Assembly: GCA_009760885.1 (NCBI GenBank) | Contig: CM019719.1 | Location: 24,388,084-24,452,083 of the forward strand | DNA length: 64,000 nt | Direction: 5' to 3' | Source of the DNA: Achatina immaculata | Lineage: Eukaryota > Mollusca > Gastropoda > Stylommatophora > Achatinidae | Shown here: positions 1-11,873 of the stretch, piece by piece | Layout: each line of letters starts with the position of its first letter | Position numbering within the stretch: position 1 is the stretch's first letter | Made by a program: the position numbers and the translations under genes | The notes under the pieces: model-generated | The model's input: the letters and a program-made list of their open reading frames with translations, nothing else | What the model was told of the DNA's origin: nothing | The model's database searches: none

Positions 1-457
1 TGGACACTAAACTTTAAAACCAGAAATATGTACACGGAAATGCATACACTTACTTCCTCACAAAATAGTTTTCAGAAGTTACATTGATAATGTTTTTCAG
101 TAATGACAGTATAAATATTAGTCCTGGATACTAAAATAAAACCCAAAAGTTATTCAGAAATTGAATATAAGCCACTTATTTTTTTTACTGTAAAATAAAC
201 AAAAAAAAAGAAAAAGAATCAATAATAGCTCATGAATGCATAAAATAATTCAGCTCAACATGACTGAAGGATGGCATTACAACACAGTATAAAGTGTAAT
301 GAAGTTTTTTTTTTTTTTTTTGCAGAACAAACTGTTCATCCATAAGGGGGCATCTGAATGACTTTATTTTTATTAGTCTTGCACACATGTAACTTTTTTT
401 ATCATGCATTTATATTTACACAAAAAATGAAAATTTATGATCTTGTCTTTCTAATAG
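1..457 (+). other. Intron sequence, nothing recognised
   Basis: AT-rich sequence upstream of the first visible exon, with a 20-T run at 305-322. No exon with matching phase or repeat family was seen. Confidence 0.5.
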
Positions 458-772
458 GAGGTACCTCCAGTTGTGCCCTTACCATCAGTTATGCCAATGC
501 CCTCTGTGGTTCCCTTACCTCAAGTAATGCCCTTACCTGCTACAGTACCCCTGACTCAGACAATACCAGTTGTTCAAACTGTGCCAGCATTGAGCCAGTA
601 TACAACACTGAGTCCAAGTTCTAGCTTCAGGGGGAGTAACTTTGGTGTAGGTGCTTTTAGTGAAGGCATCCGTGGCAATACTGTAACTGCCACATCAGTG
701 CAGCCTCCACCACCACCACCTGCACCACATGTTACAGCAGCTCCCATTGTGAATGGAATTGGAATAACAAAG
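458..772 (+). CDS. MYO15: Myosin XV exon 1 of window: Pro/Val-rich linker
   Basis: Acceptor CTAATAG precedes GAG GTA CCT. The 105 codons read as Pro-Leu-Pro and Pro-Met-Pro repeats, then a Pro run (VQPPPPPPAP). The donor is AAG|GCAAGT, a GC-type site. Phase 0 at both ends. Low-complexity linkers of this kind lie between MyTH4-1 and SH3 in myosin XV. Confidence 0.75.
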
Positions 773-3700
773 GCAAGTTAGAATCTTTCTTCATTGTACA
801 TTAGAATGTATGTTAAATTAGCAAAGTCTGCATTAATATGTACAATTCTTAACAATTTCATTAGCAGAGTTTTAGTGAATGAGGATGGTGTCTGACAGAA
901 AGTTAAAAACAGGTATAACAGACAGACATTCTCCAACTATATCCTGAGAAACTGAACATTGGAGTTCATTGTTTGAGAAAGTCAGTGGCAAGAGTGGATG
1001 ACAACAACATGAATAAAACTATAGAAAAATGGCAGTGAGAAAAGTTTAAGAAAGAACATAAGCAAATTAGAGAGAAATAACATTGGGTGTAAAAATTTTA
1101 GGAGCAACTATTGCTTATAGAATGAGAAGTGAAAGCAATGGCTGTTTAAAATCTTACTGTTGTACGTTTGATAGTAATAATTGCTGGATTTATCTGTGCA
1201 TATAAACAGTGAATATTTATGTGACCATACAACCTTTCTTTCAGGTTGACACTGAGCAGAGTGTACCTCAAAAGAGAGTAAGTTTCATCAGGTCAAATTT
1301 TACAAATGAAGAACAGCAGAAACCAAAAGTTCCACCTCCAACTGCCCCCAAACAGCCAAGAACCCAGTTTCAGTTTCAGCTTCCACAAAACCTGAATTCC
1401 TCATGTAAGTTATGCTTAAAGCAGAGAAATGTAAAGTCTGAAGGGTAGTGGAGATGTACTTGTGATCTAAAGAGTTATACAGTTGTTTCAGTGTCTACAC
1501 AAGGTTCCTGTTTTAAAGAGTGTATTGTTTGTAATATCACATACATTTATGTGGGTGTCAAAGTGGTAAACACATTTTTGTCTCTTGGTGAAGAATGGTG
1601 GCTTGATCCCAGTCAGTCCGGCTGTATCAGTCAGTCAGTCATTTGCATGTCCCTTGCAGAACTTTGCCTAACAGCTCTCCTGTAGGCCTCTCGGTTGTAA
1701 GCAAGATGCCCTGCTGCTGATACATCTGTTAGCAGTTTATCAATGATGTCTTGCAGCCATCTTCGCTTTGGTCTTCCTCTCTTTCTTTTTCCCATTATGT
1801 ACCTTCCAAGACTGTCTTCTCTAAATTATCATGACATTTAATTTGTCCAAAATATTTAAAACTCTCCACCTCTTCCAATTTTTCCTCATTGACACATATT
1901 TCTGTTGCCTTATTTGTTTTGTCAGTTGTCACCAATTTAGTTTTCTTTGCATTAAGATAGAGGTTTTGTTCTTCACCGTTCTTATGGACTGACATGATTA
2001 GATTTTCCATTCCTTTTTGTGTTGCGGACAGTTATACGAATACTGTGTCATCAGCATATCTAATCTCTGGTATTTCATAACCTCCAATTGTTATGGCATT
2101 GTAATATTCTTTGTCTACATCTTCTCTAACATTCCTCATTATATTTTCAGTATACAAGTTAAATAAGTAAGGCAACAATATGCACCCGTGACGGACCTCT
2201 TGTTTATGTCAAACCAAGTTGTTGTTTCCCCATTTATTCTTACTGCTGTTTGTTGGTCTAGATACAACAGTGATGTTAATTGTATCAAATGTGTTGGAAA
2301 TCCCATTTTTTCCATTATTTCCCAAAGTTTCTGGTGTTGTACACAGTCAAATGTCTTTGAATAGTCTATAAAAGATAAATATAGATTCACATTAAATTCT
2401 CTGTATTTCTCTATTATTAATCTTATATTGAATATATGATCTCTTGATCCTCTTCCTTGTCTAAAACAAGCTTGGACCATATTGACTTCTATTTTCTTTC
2501 GAAGTCTACCCATTATGATTTTTAACAGAATTTTACTGGCATGACTAATCAGGGCAACAGTTCTGTAGTTTGTGCATAATTTCAAGTTACCTTTTTTTTT
2601 GGCAGTGGTATGAATACAGTTCTTTTCCATTCTTTTGGCCAAATACCTGAATGCCATATCCTTTTACATAGTGCATAATAGATTGTTGCACATTCCTTTC
2701 CTCCTACTTTAATAAGTTCAGCTGTTATCTCATCACATCCTGGTGATTTATCATTTTTCAGATTGTTTATTGTCCATAAAACTTCTTCTATTGTCGGTTC
2801 GGGTTCTTTCTCCTCCAATAATAATTCACATTGTTGATTTCTGCTTTTACGGTCAGTTGTTTCATACATTCCTCTGCAATATTCCTTCCATCTTTCTAAA
2901 ATTTTTTCTGCCTCTGTCAAGGTCAGGGTCTTCCCCATCTCATCACAAATTACATTTAACTTAGGTCTGGCTGTATACATGCCAATAATTTTTTGATATG
3001 AGTATATATAAAGGACTGAACATATAAATATACACAAAGCCACTCAGTGAAGCTGTGATAACAAAAAGTAAAGACTGTTTAAAACTGCTTTTGTTTTATA
3101 TAGTTTTAACAGCTGTACACATGGGTGCCTGGGTCCTGTGATGAAGCTTGGGAAATTAAGGTGGCCAGGAATGATGCAGACCAGATCACTCTTAGTGGCT
3201 CAAATGGTCAGAGAAAATAGGAGCATTAAAACTACAGCAGACAGAGGGCTTGCTGGAGTAAAAGTATTATGACATGATAAACACTGAAGATAAAGAAAAC
3301 TGAGATATCAAAAGCAGAAGCAATATGTGAATTCAAATATGGATAATATATTTGAGAGAGAAATCAATGCACGAAAGAAAATTTACAACTTTAGCACTTA
3401 CATCACTATGACAGGCATAGAAGTCATTATTTAGAAATCTTAAGGCTGGCAGTTTGAATGTGGCCAGATGTGCCATGGTTAACCAACTATGGAAATAGGT
3501 ATCTGGCTTCCTCCAGAGCTGGGGAAGGAAAGGTGGCCAGGCATGGTGCTGACCATGTCACCTCTAGCGTGCTGACGGGTCAAGGAAGATATGGGCACAA
3601 ACACCATATCCCCTAGTTGCCTCCTTGACATGACAGGATTATCTTGACCTTTTCACCTACTACCATACAGAAACAAGCTGAGCATCAATGAAGTAGAAGG

Positions 3701-6700
3701 GTTTAGCAGTAACCCTTACAAAACACACTCCAAATTGTAGAGGATGGTCACTGTTTGGTCAGTCATTGTTTGAAAACAAAGAGAAAGAATAAAAATAGAG
3801 AAAACCTGGAGTAAACTAGGATAGCTGGTTCATGAAAAATATGAATAGGGAAAGTTGTACATACTTTATGCACTAGTTAGTTGGGAATGTGTGACAGAAT
3901 ATATTGTTGTGTGTTGTTCTGTATCTGCTCCTACTTTCATATTCATATTAGGATCATTATTGTGTTCTTTTACAGTTGCAATCATTTTAATCATTTCTTT
4001 ATTTGCAGCTGGTGTAACACGCACAATAACAGTTAAAAGTACCACACAAGTTGATGTTCCTCCAAAGCCACCATCACCACCACCACCCCCTCCACCAACA
4101 AATTATGAAGATACACCCCCACTTCACACACAACCTGCAGTACCCCCTCCTCCACCTCCTCCACCACCACCACCTCCACCAGCAATTGAAATTGACAAAG
4201 ACAGAGGTACCTTCACCATAAGGGACAAGTCTGGCCGAGCTCGAACTGTCCGAGTTGGCAAAGTTGTTTGGCCTCCTCCTACAGAGAGACAGGAGAGGCA
4301 TGACATTCAGGTATTTCATTAGCAGCATATTAATAACTTGAACTACAGTCACAAAAAATTATTATGAAAAATTACATTAACTCTTCCCATGCCACAGAAA
4401 AAAAACCCGGATGTTCCTGTCTGTGCCACACAAAAAGTGCGGGTCTTGATATGGATATGGGGTATAGTTGTAAAAGTGAATGTACAAAGTATTTCCACTT
4501 TAAAATTATACATATTATGCATGAAAATAGCTGTAAATGTAAAAAGATTTCATAAATGAAAAGTTTTTTAGGAAAAAAGAAGTGGTGTGATGATTTTAGC
4601 TGATAAATGTATACTGCTTACCATCGGCAATGCCTAGATGTACAATGTTTACCATTGGCGATTTCCAGATCTACTTAAATTTTCATCCGATCTCGTCGTG
4701 TGGTGGCATTCTCACTAAAATAATGTCTGAAATAACTTTCTAACTACTTCTCTAGTCCATTTAATAGGTCTAGATGTACTTGGGGTACATTCAGAAACAG
4801 TGGTCAGGTCATAGAACATGTCTTTATGCCTCCGAAATCACAATAAATATTGAAACTTCTCGATTAAAAACATCAATTTCACTCGGTTGTTAGCCACAGT
4901 TTGGATTGAACTGTGAAAGGTCACCAAATATGGACAGATAAATCGTGTACAATTAAAAGTTTCGCTGGTTTTATGTTGCAGCGAAACAAACCTCGCTATA
5001 ACAGGGATGGCAGTCACCAGACTAACCAGAAGATCTCACTATAGCGAGGATGGCAGTCAATGAGTAAAGTTGTAGCATACACTTTCTACTCTCTGCAGTC
5101 CATGCCTATCAAGGAGTGTATTTGCCCCGTCAACATGGAAAGATAAATGAGGAAGAAGACAAGATGAGATGAGACATCACATGAGACATGACATAAGAGT
5201 TTGTGAAGCAGAGCAGCATATGTTGTCCTGATTTTCATTTATCCAATGACATGCATGTATGCAGCATAATCCAGTGTGCCTCCTGTTTTGTTTTTTTTAA
5301 GTCAATTTCTCAATACAGCATGCAGAGTATTCTCTTATTTTTTTTTATAGTACTGATTGAAATGACCTGGTCTTGAATGAAAAAATGTATATTAACAGAT
5401 AATTGAGAGTATAGGAATGATATCTGGATAGCTAGTCCTGCCAGTTTATGAGTAAATGTGTTAAATAAGGAGTAAGCCATGATCTTATATAGAATAAAAT
5501 ACATTTTATAAAAAAATAAAATAAAATAAATTTTTATAACAGTGCCATAATTTTTTATATTGTATCACCAAGGAACATACACAGTTTTAAATCACCTGTA
5601 AAACATTATATAGATGTGCAAGAAAGATCATTGAGATTGATTGCATATGGCTTGACATTTGACTGGATGGCAGATCTAGAGTAAAAAAAAAAATTGCAGT
5701 TGGAGGATCATTCTTGAAGTTTAATATAAATAAGTAAATTCTTGTTTTAGAAAATGAGGAAAGTGACTAAATTAAAGAAATGGAAAAATGTAGTCAAAAT
5801 GTGACAGTCATAGAAGTCATGAATAAAAAAAATGTGAAGAGTTTTCTGTGAAATTATTTTATATTTATTCACATAGAAAAGTAATTAGCAAGTGTGAGCC
5901 TGGAGATTTATGATTTGTACTAAGCTGTGGTCCAGTAACCTGATCTCTTGCCATTTCAGAAATGTTAAAATCAGCAGGGCATTATTCAGATGATTTACAC
6001 TGGGGAGAGAGAGGGAGAAAGAGAAAGAGAGGGGAAGAGAGAGAGAGAGAGAGAGAAGTAAAAGAACTCTGGTTTATACAGTTTTTAACAAATATTTTTA
6101 AACAGGTTGGAAAATTGGAAATTGATGAGCATGTGGCCAGTGGCATAGAGAGCAGAATTCTTGGTAAGAAGAAATGGCAGAGGCCAGAGGCACCTACAGA
6201 TGAAAGTAGACCAAAATCTATTCTCAAAAGCAGCGAAGGACAGGTAATCATGTGTTCAGCTGTGTCTGTAATGGGGTTATGTAATTCCGTTGTTAACTGC
6301 ATGTCCTGATTAATTGCAAGTTAGCATAATAATCATATTAAGGTACATACATTATTACTTTTCCTCATAATTCTCTTCTAGCCATCTTGTCATCCTGTAT
6401 ATGCGTTATACAGGGCGAGCATAAAGTTTTTCTCTGATTTCAAATGTGTATTATACAAAAACTATGCAGACTACAGACATATGGCTTTTTGCACATTGTA
6501 TCTGAGCTCAAAAGGTTTTGTTCATGCACTTCAGCATAGGCTCTGTTTGTTGTCTGAACATTTGAGCTATACTCAGTTTCTTGCCATGTTTTCTAACATC
6601 TCTTTTAGACACCATCATTAAAGAATCTGTTATCCTTGCCTTCAACATTGCAGTATTAGGAAATGGAAAACTGAACACTTTGTCCTTAGTACAAGATCTC

Positions 6701-8017
6701 CATTTTAAAAAAAATATCAGAAGGATAATGTCCAGTGAATGAGGTGACCATAGTGTTGGACCATCCAATCCACTGGTTTGGAAAGTTTGCATTCAAGAAC
6801 TGATGCACAACTAAACCCAAGTGTGCCAGTGCACCCACATGTTGGAAAGCTGCCTATGGCTGAAATTCTTTTATCTGGGGTGCATTGTTAAGCTTAAACA
6901 TGTCCAGGTAAATGTTTGTTGAAATGGTAGGCTTAGTAAGAAAGAAAGGTCCAGTAGTAGAGCATCACTTAGACATTCTTCAGGCAACAAATGGAGCACA
7001 TTTTGAAGTGCACAAATAGAATAAAAAAAAACTTTTTTGAACTTAAGTACAATTTGCAGAAAGCCATATGTCTGTCCCTGGTGTAGTTTTTGTGTAAAAG
7101 ATATTTGAAATCAGGGAAAGTGTTTATGCTCAGCTTGTGTCTTTGTTATTGCTTCACATTACTGGAGATTTAAAACTGTTTTTTTTTGTTTTGTTTTTGC
7201 TGTGATTATAGTAGGAGAGGATGCATTTAAGAGCTCAGTATGACAATACTATTTCTTTATAGTGACCTTTTCTTTACTAATGGTTGTCAGTTAAATTCAA
7301 ATTCACAACTTCTTATTACAAATTGTGTTGTCTTATCTTAACATCAGAACTTTTCATTCAGGTGATGTTACGCAATTCCTTTATCATATTATTGTCATTT
7401 GAAATTTTTAGTTTACTTTGTTGTATGTTAGGTTCTGGAGTCCTAAAATGCTATATTGAACCTATCTTGTTATATGGAAGTGAATCATGGACAATAGGCA
7501 GGTCTACACAGAAATCATTGGAAGCAGCAGAATAGACAGGTCTGCACAGAAATCATTGGAAGCAGCAGAAATGTGGCTTATTAGAAGAATGTTGCGAATC
7601 CCCTGGACAGCAAAAATAATTAATGAAGAATGTATGAGAAGAGCTGGAGAGCAAAAAAATCTTGTCCAAAAAATAGGAGAGAGACAATGTACTTTCAAAG
7701 AACATGCAATGAGAAGAGGGGGCATTGAAAATATTATAACAACAGGAAAAATAAAGGGAAGAAGATCCAGAGGAAGACTGAGAGAAATGATACTGGACAG
7801 TCTGACGGGATAATGTGAGAGATGATCACCAACTGAGCTGATGGCCTGCATGAGGGATTGTGTACTCTGGAGAAGCATAATAGTCAACGCTAGTCAGCAC
7901 GGCACCTGATGATGATGATGATGTTAGATATGTGAGGAAATAATTAAAAGTCTGTTATATGTGTGTGTGTGCATGTGTGCGTGCGTGTGTGTACATAAAT
8001 ATGTGTGTGTGTGTATG

Positions 8018-8060
<43 letters not shown>

Positions 8061-11000
8061 CCAATACCATAATTTGTTTTAAATTAGACAAAGACAGCCT
8101 CTCGAAGCACCAGTTTGATGGAGACCTCACATTTGAACACTATGAAGATTCTGGAAGAGAAACTTGGTGGGAAATCAGCCTCCAAAGTTTCTACTTCAAC
8201 AGAAACTCCACCTAAACCTTACCAGCCCCTTGTTTATGAACCTGTTGTAGCAGATGACAATGCTTATGCTAGAACTATTGTGAAAGGTATGCAGATTTGT
8301 TTTTGTGGGTCTCTTCTGGCTTGAAGAGAAACCTTGAAAGTAAATGTTCTCAGTGTAATTTGTTTTTAATTTATTAACAGAATATATCTTATATTCGTGG
8401 GCATCAAGATGAATACATCAGAGTGGGGTCCTTGAGAGCTGGCATAGCAAGTCTAGATTTTGTTTAATAATAGAAAAGTGTGAGCAGTTTTAATTTAATA
8501 CCAAGTGATGGAGGAGGCACCAGTATGAATTTTATTGCCTACACAGGTCTACGACATGAAAAGGGTTGGGAACCAATGTGCTAGAGGGAGCATCATTATC
8601 AGTGAACCATATTGTCTTTAATCTAATGCTACATCCTTTGTGGTGCTTCCAAAAACAGGCAGTTGAGCTGACTTGGTTCTTATAGTGGTTGTGTTTTCAG
8701 AGAAGCATTCCCCTTGGGTCTATTCCAGGAATTCATGAGAGTCATTGTAAACTGTTCTTTTCCCAACCTTTCCTTCCTTGGCATTTGTCCCCAAAAGGGC
8801 ATTGTGTTCCTGTTGTGTGGTTTTTTTACTATAAACCACTGACTATAGGTGATGGCATATTTTTAGGACTGGGTTTACTTTCTCATTTTGATCCCTATTC
8901 ACTCAGTCAGACTACTGTCTGTTTCAATGGGGCACCCCTTGAAGGTAGAACAGTACAGAAATAGTACATTGTAGGCTATAGTTTGCCAACCCTGATGCAA
9001 GTAGTCAACTATAGTTCACCAACCGCTGCCTCATTTAGCTTGAGTACTTTGTCTTCATCTGCTAATCTTACTCTATGACTCAGTAGAGGCTGAGGTAAAA
9101 AAATAACCTGCAACCATATACACACATCTTAATCCTAATCTTTCTCTGTGACTTAGTAGAGACTAAGGTGAACAAATAACCTGCAAACACATACACACAT
9201 ATCTTAATCCTAATCTTTCTCTGTGACTTAGGAGAGGCTATGGTGAACAAACAGTATATTATGGTATTAGAAGACAGAATGTTTTCTATATTTTCAGATG
9301 AACCCCTACCACCTCCTATACCCACAAGTACTCCAACAAAACTGACCACAACAAAGAAGATAATAACAGAAACCACAGAGATCAGAGAGATTAAAAGAGG
9401 CTCAGGGGAGTATGCCCGACGCATTGAACCAGAGCCAGTCTACAACAAGAAAATTGAGCCAGCACATCCAGTAGCAACTCTACCACCAGCAGAACCTGAG
9501 ATAAAACCACAGCCACAGATAGATTATGCTGCATTTGAGCGTGTTATAACAGAACTGTATCCCCAGAACAAGAAGTTCTTCCTCATGTACAACAAGGTCA
9601 GTCTTAACTTGGGAAAATCATTTATACTAACACTCTGTCTAAGGTGGGTTGAGGGGGGGGGGGGAACTTGCTTTGTGTGTGCTGTCATACCAGCTTTGGT
9701 ATGGTTAACTTGCTAAAGTTACTTCTCTTATCACTTTTCTGTACTTTGTGATTTATATCTTCTAGGTTGAAAAAAATGTTTTGGACTTTAGATTTAAAAC
9801 AAGATCAATAACATTCAATTACATTTTCCTGTATAATATATTCTGTCCTAGAATGTATTATGTCCTGTAGCATTTGCATGCTGTAGGGATGTGAAGTGTT
9901 AATACCTTCACATATCTAGACTACTACAGCATTTGAGGTAGGAATTTCAGCACCTGTCACACCTGCCTTTGTTTTCTGAAGGAAACCCTAGGTACCAAGT
10001 TTACCTAGTTTTTGAGACTGGGTTGACTCCTGTACTAGTTGGTCCAAAAAAATTCTGCCCAAGTGCAAAATTTAACCTGGGACCTTCTGATCAGTAGGTG
10101 ATCATAAGATAAAGAACTTAAATAACATGTTATACATTTATACATAAGTTCTGCAAGAAAAGATAATGTCAGCTAATAGTATATAATATATAACAGTACT
10201 AGGATAATAGTAAGCCCAGTGCTTTCTGATTTTACTTGTTCCATTTCCTTCCTAAGTCCCAGATAAATGTCAGTCAGTTTGTGTTGGTAGTAGACAGAGG
10301 GTAAGATTTGCCCAATTCATGATCTCAGAAATTTTGATCCAGATTTTTTAAAACCTCAGAATTATTACGTAGCATCAGAGTATTCAGTGTATGTTGTTTT
10401 ATCATGTCCAAGGTGCCCTGGACTCTCCATATCCGTAAGGAGGTTTTCTGGCCATCGGAGAAGCTAGAGAACCAAATGGCCCTGCATCTCATTTATTGTC
10501 AGATAGTTGCTGATGTTTACAACACTGGATGTGTCCGTATAAACAAGGATCAGAGAATCAAGATGAGGGGATTACTTGGTAAGTTGATTATGTAATGTCA
10601 GTGTGTGTGACACTTGCAGGCAGCTAAGATAACACTTAAAAGAAATACTTTAGTTATTTTTTGTTTTAATTACTTCATGATGCACTGGCTGAGAGAAAAA
10701 ATGTGCCAGAAAGATATTCACACTTGAGAATTATATTTTATTTAGATTTACAGTGCTTTATGTGATTTTACCAATATTTTGGCTGTATCATATCATGACT
10801 GTCTCATATGTATTGATGGACATTCCAGAGATATATATATATATATATTTAGAGACCAAAGCTCCTACAAAAAGTGACTAAAGCACTAACAAAAAAACAT
10901 CAGCAAAAAGTACAGCATAGTCTTTATTTAGCTTGCAGATGTATTAGGGCACCCATAAAATGTAAATAACAATATAACACTTGCAGATGTATTGGGGCAC

Positions 11001-11833
11001 CCATAAAACGTAAATAACTATATAACACTTGCAGATGTATTAGGGCACCCATAAAATGTAAATAACTATATAACACTTTCAGATGTATTAGGGCACCCAT
11101 AAAACATAAATAACTATATAACACTTGCAGATGCATGCAGCACCAAAATAAACAGAAATAAGGAAACATTATAATATATATATAAACAAAATATAAGTGC
11201 AAAAATAAGTATTATAGGCCTAGTGTAAACACTGTACATGGGTCTGATATGATGAAAGTACAAAATATCTTATCTATCTTACATGAAAGTACAAAATATC
11301 TTATCTATCTTACATCTTACATCCTTCCCATGCAGTTGAACATCACATAGGGTTCACATGGTAGTTCACCAAGTTTTCCTGTTTTTGGTTAGCTTTTCAA
11401 CCTCATCAAGGGATTTTATGCCTAGTAATTTGGTCTCTCTTAACATTGTCCTCTTTAGAGTTTCACATGGTCAACCTCTTTTTCTTTGGCCTGTTGTGTT
11501 TATTAGCACAGTAATTAATCAGAAAATTATTATGAAGTATTTACAGTATAGTATGTAATCACAAAAAATAATGTATTTTAATCCCAAAAATGGCAAATAT
11601 AATATGGTTTAGTTCAAATACAAAAGATTCAGTCCTTACAGTTTTAAAAACCAATGCCAGTTGAACAGACTACTTCAGTTTCAGAGACTGAAGAATGCTG
11701 AAAAAAAAAAATGGCATGGGGACACATCATTGGTGAAAGGCAATGAAAGAGCAGGTTGACAGTGAAGTTTGACATTTTGTTACAATTGAAAAGTAAATGC
11801 CAAAAGAGCAAAGCAATGAAAGTGGAGTATTTT

Positions 11834-11873
<40 letters not shown>

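Noticed and set aside
4074..4352. Trp/Arg- and Gly-rich minus-strand frames
   Set aside because: They are the antisense of the poly-proline exon 3; pure codon shadow.
7924..8215. Frames rich in Tyr-Ile, Cys-Val and Thr-His
   Set aside because: Translations of (TG)n/(TA)n; no coding evidence. The same holds for 11644-12062.
8689..8964. 91-codon plus-strand frame
   Set aside because: No start context, motif or splice link; kept only as an unexplained intron segment.
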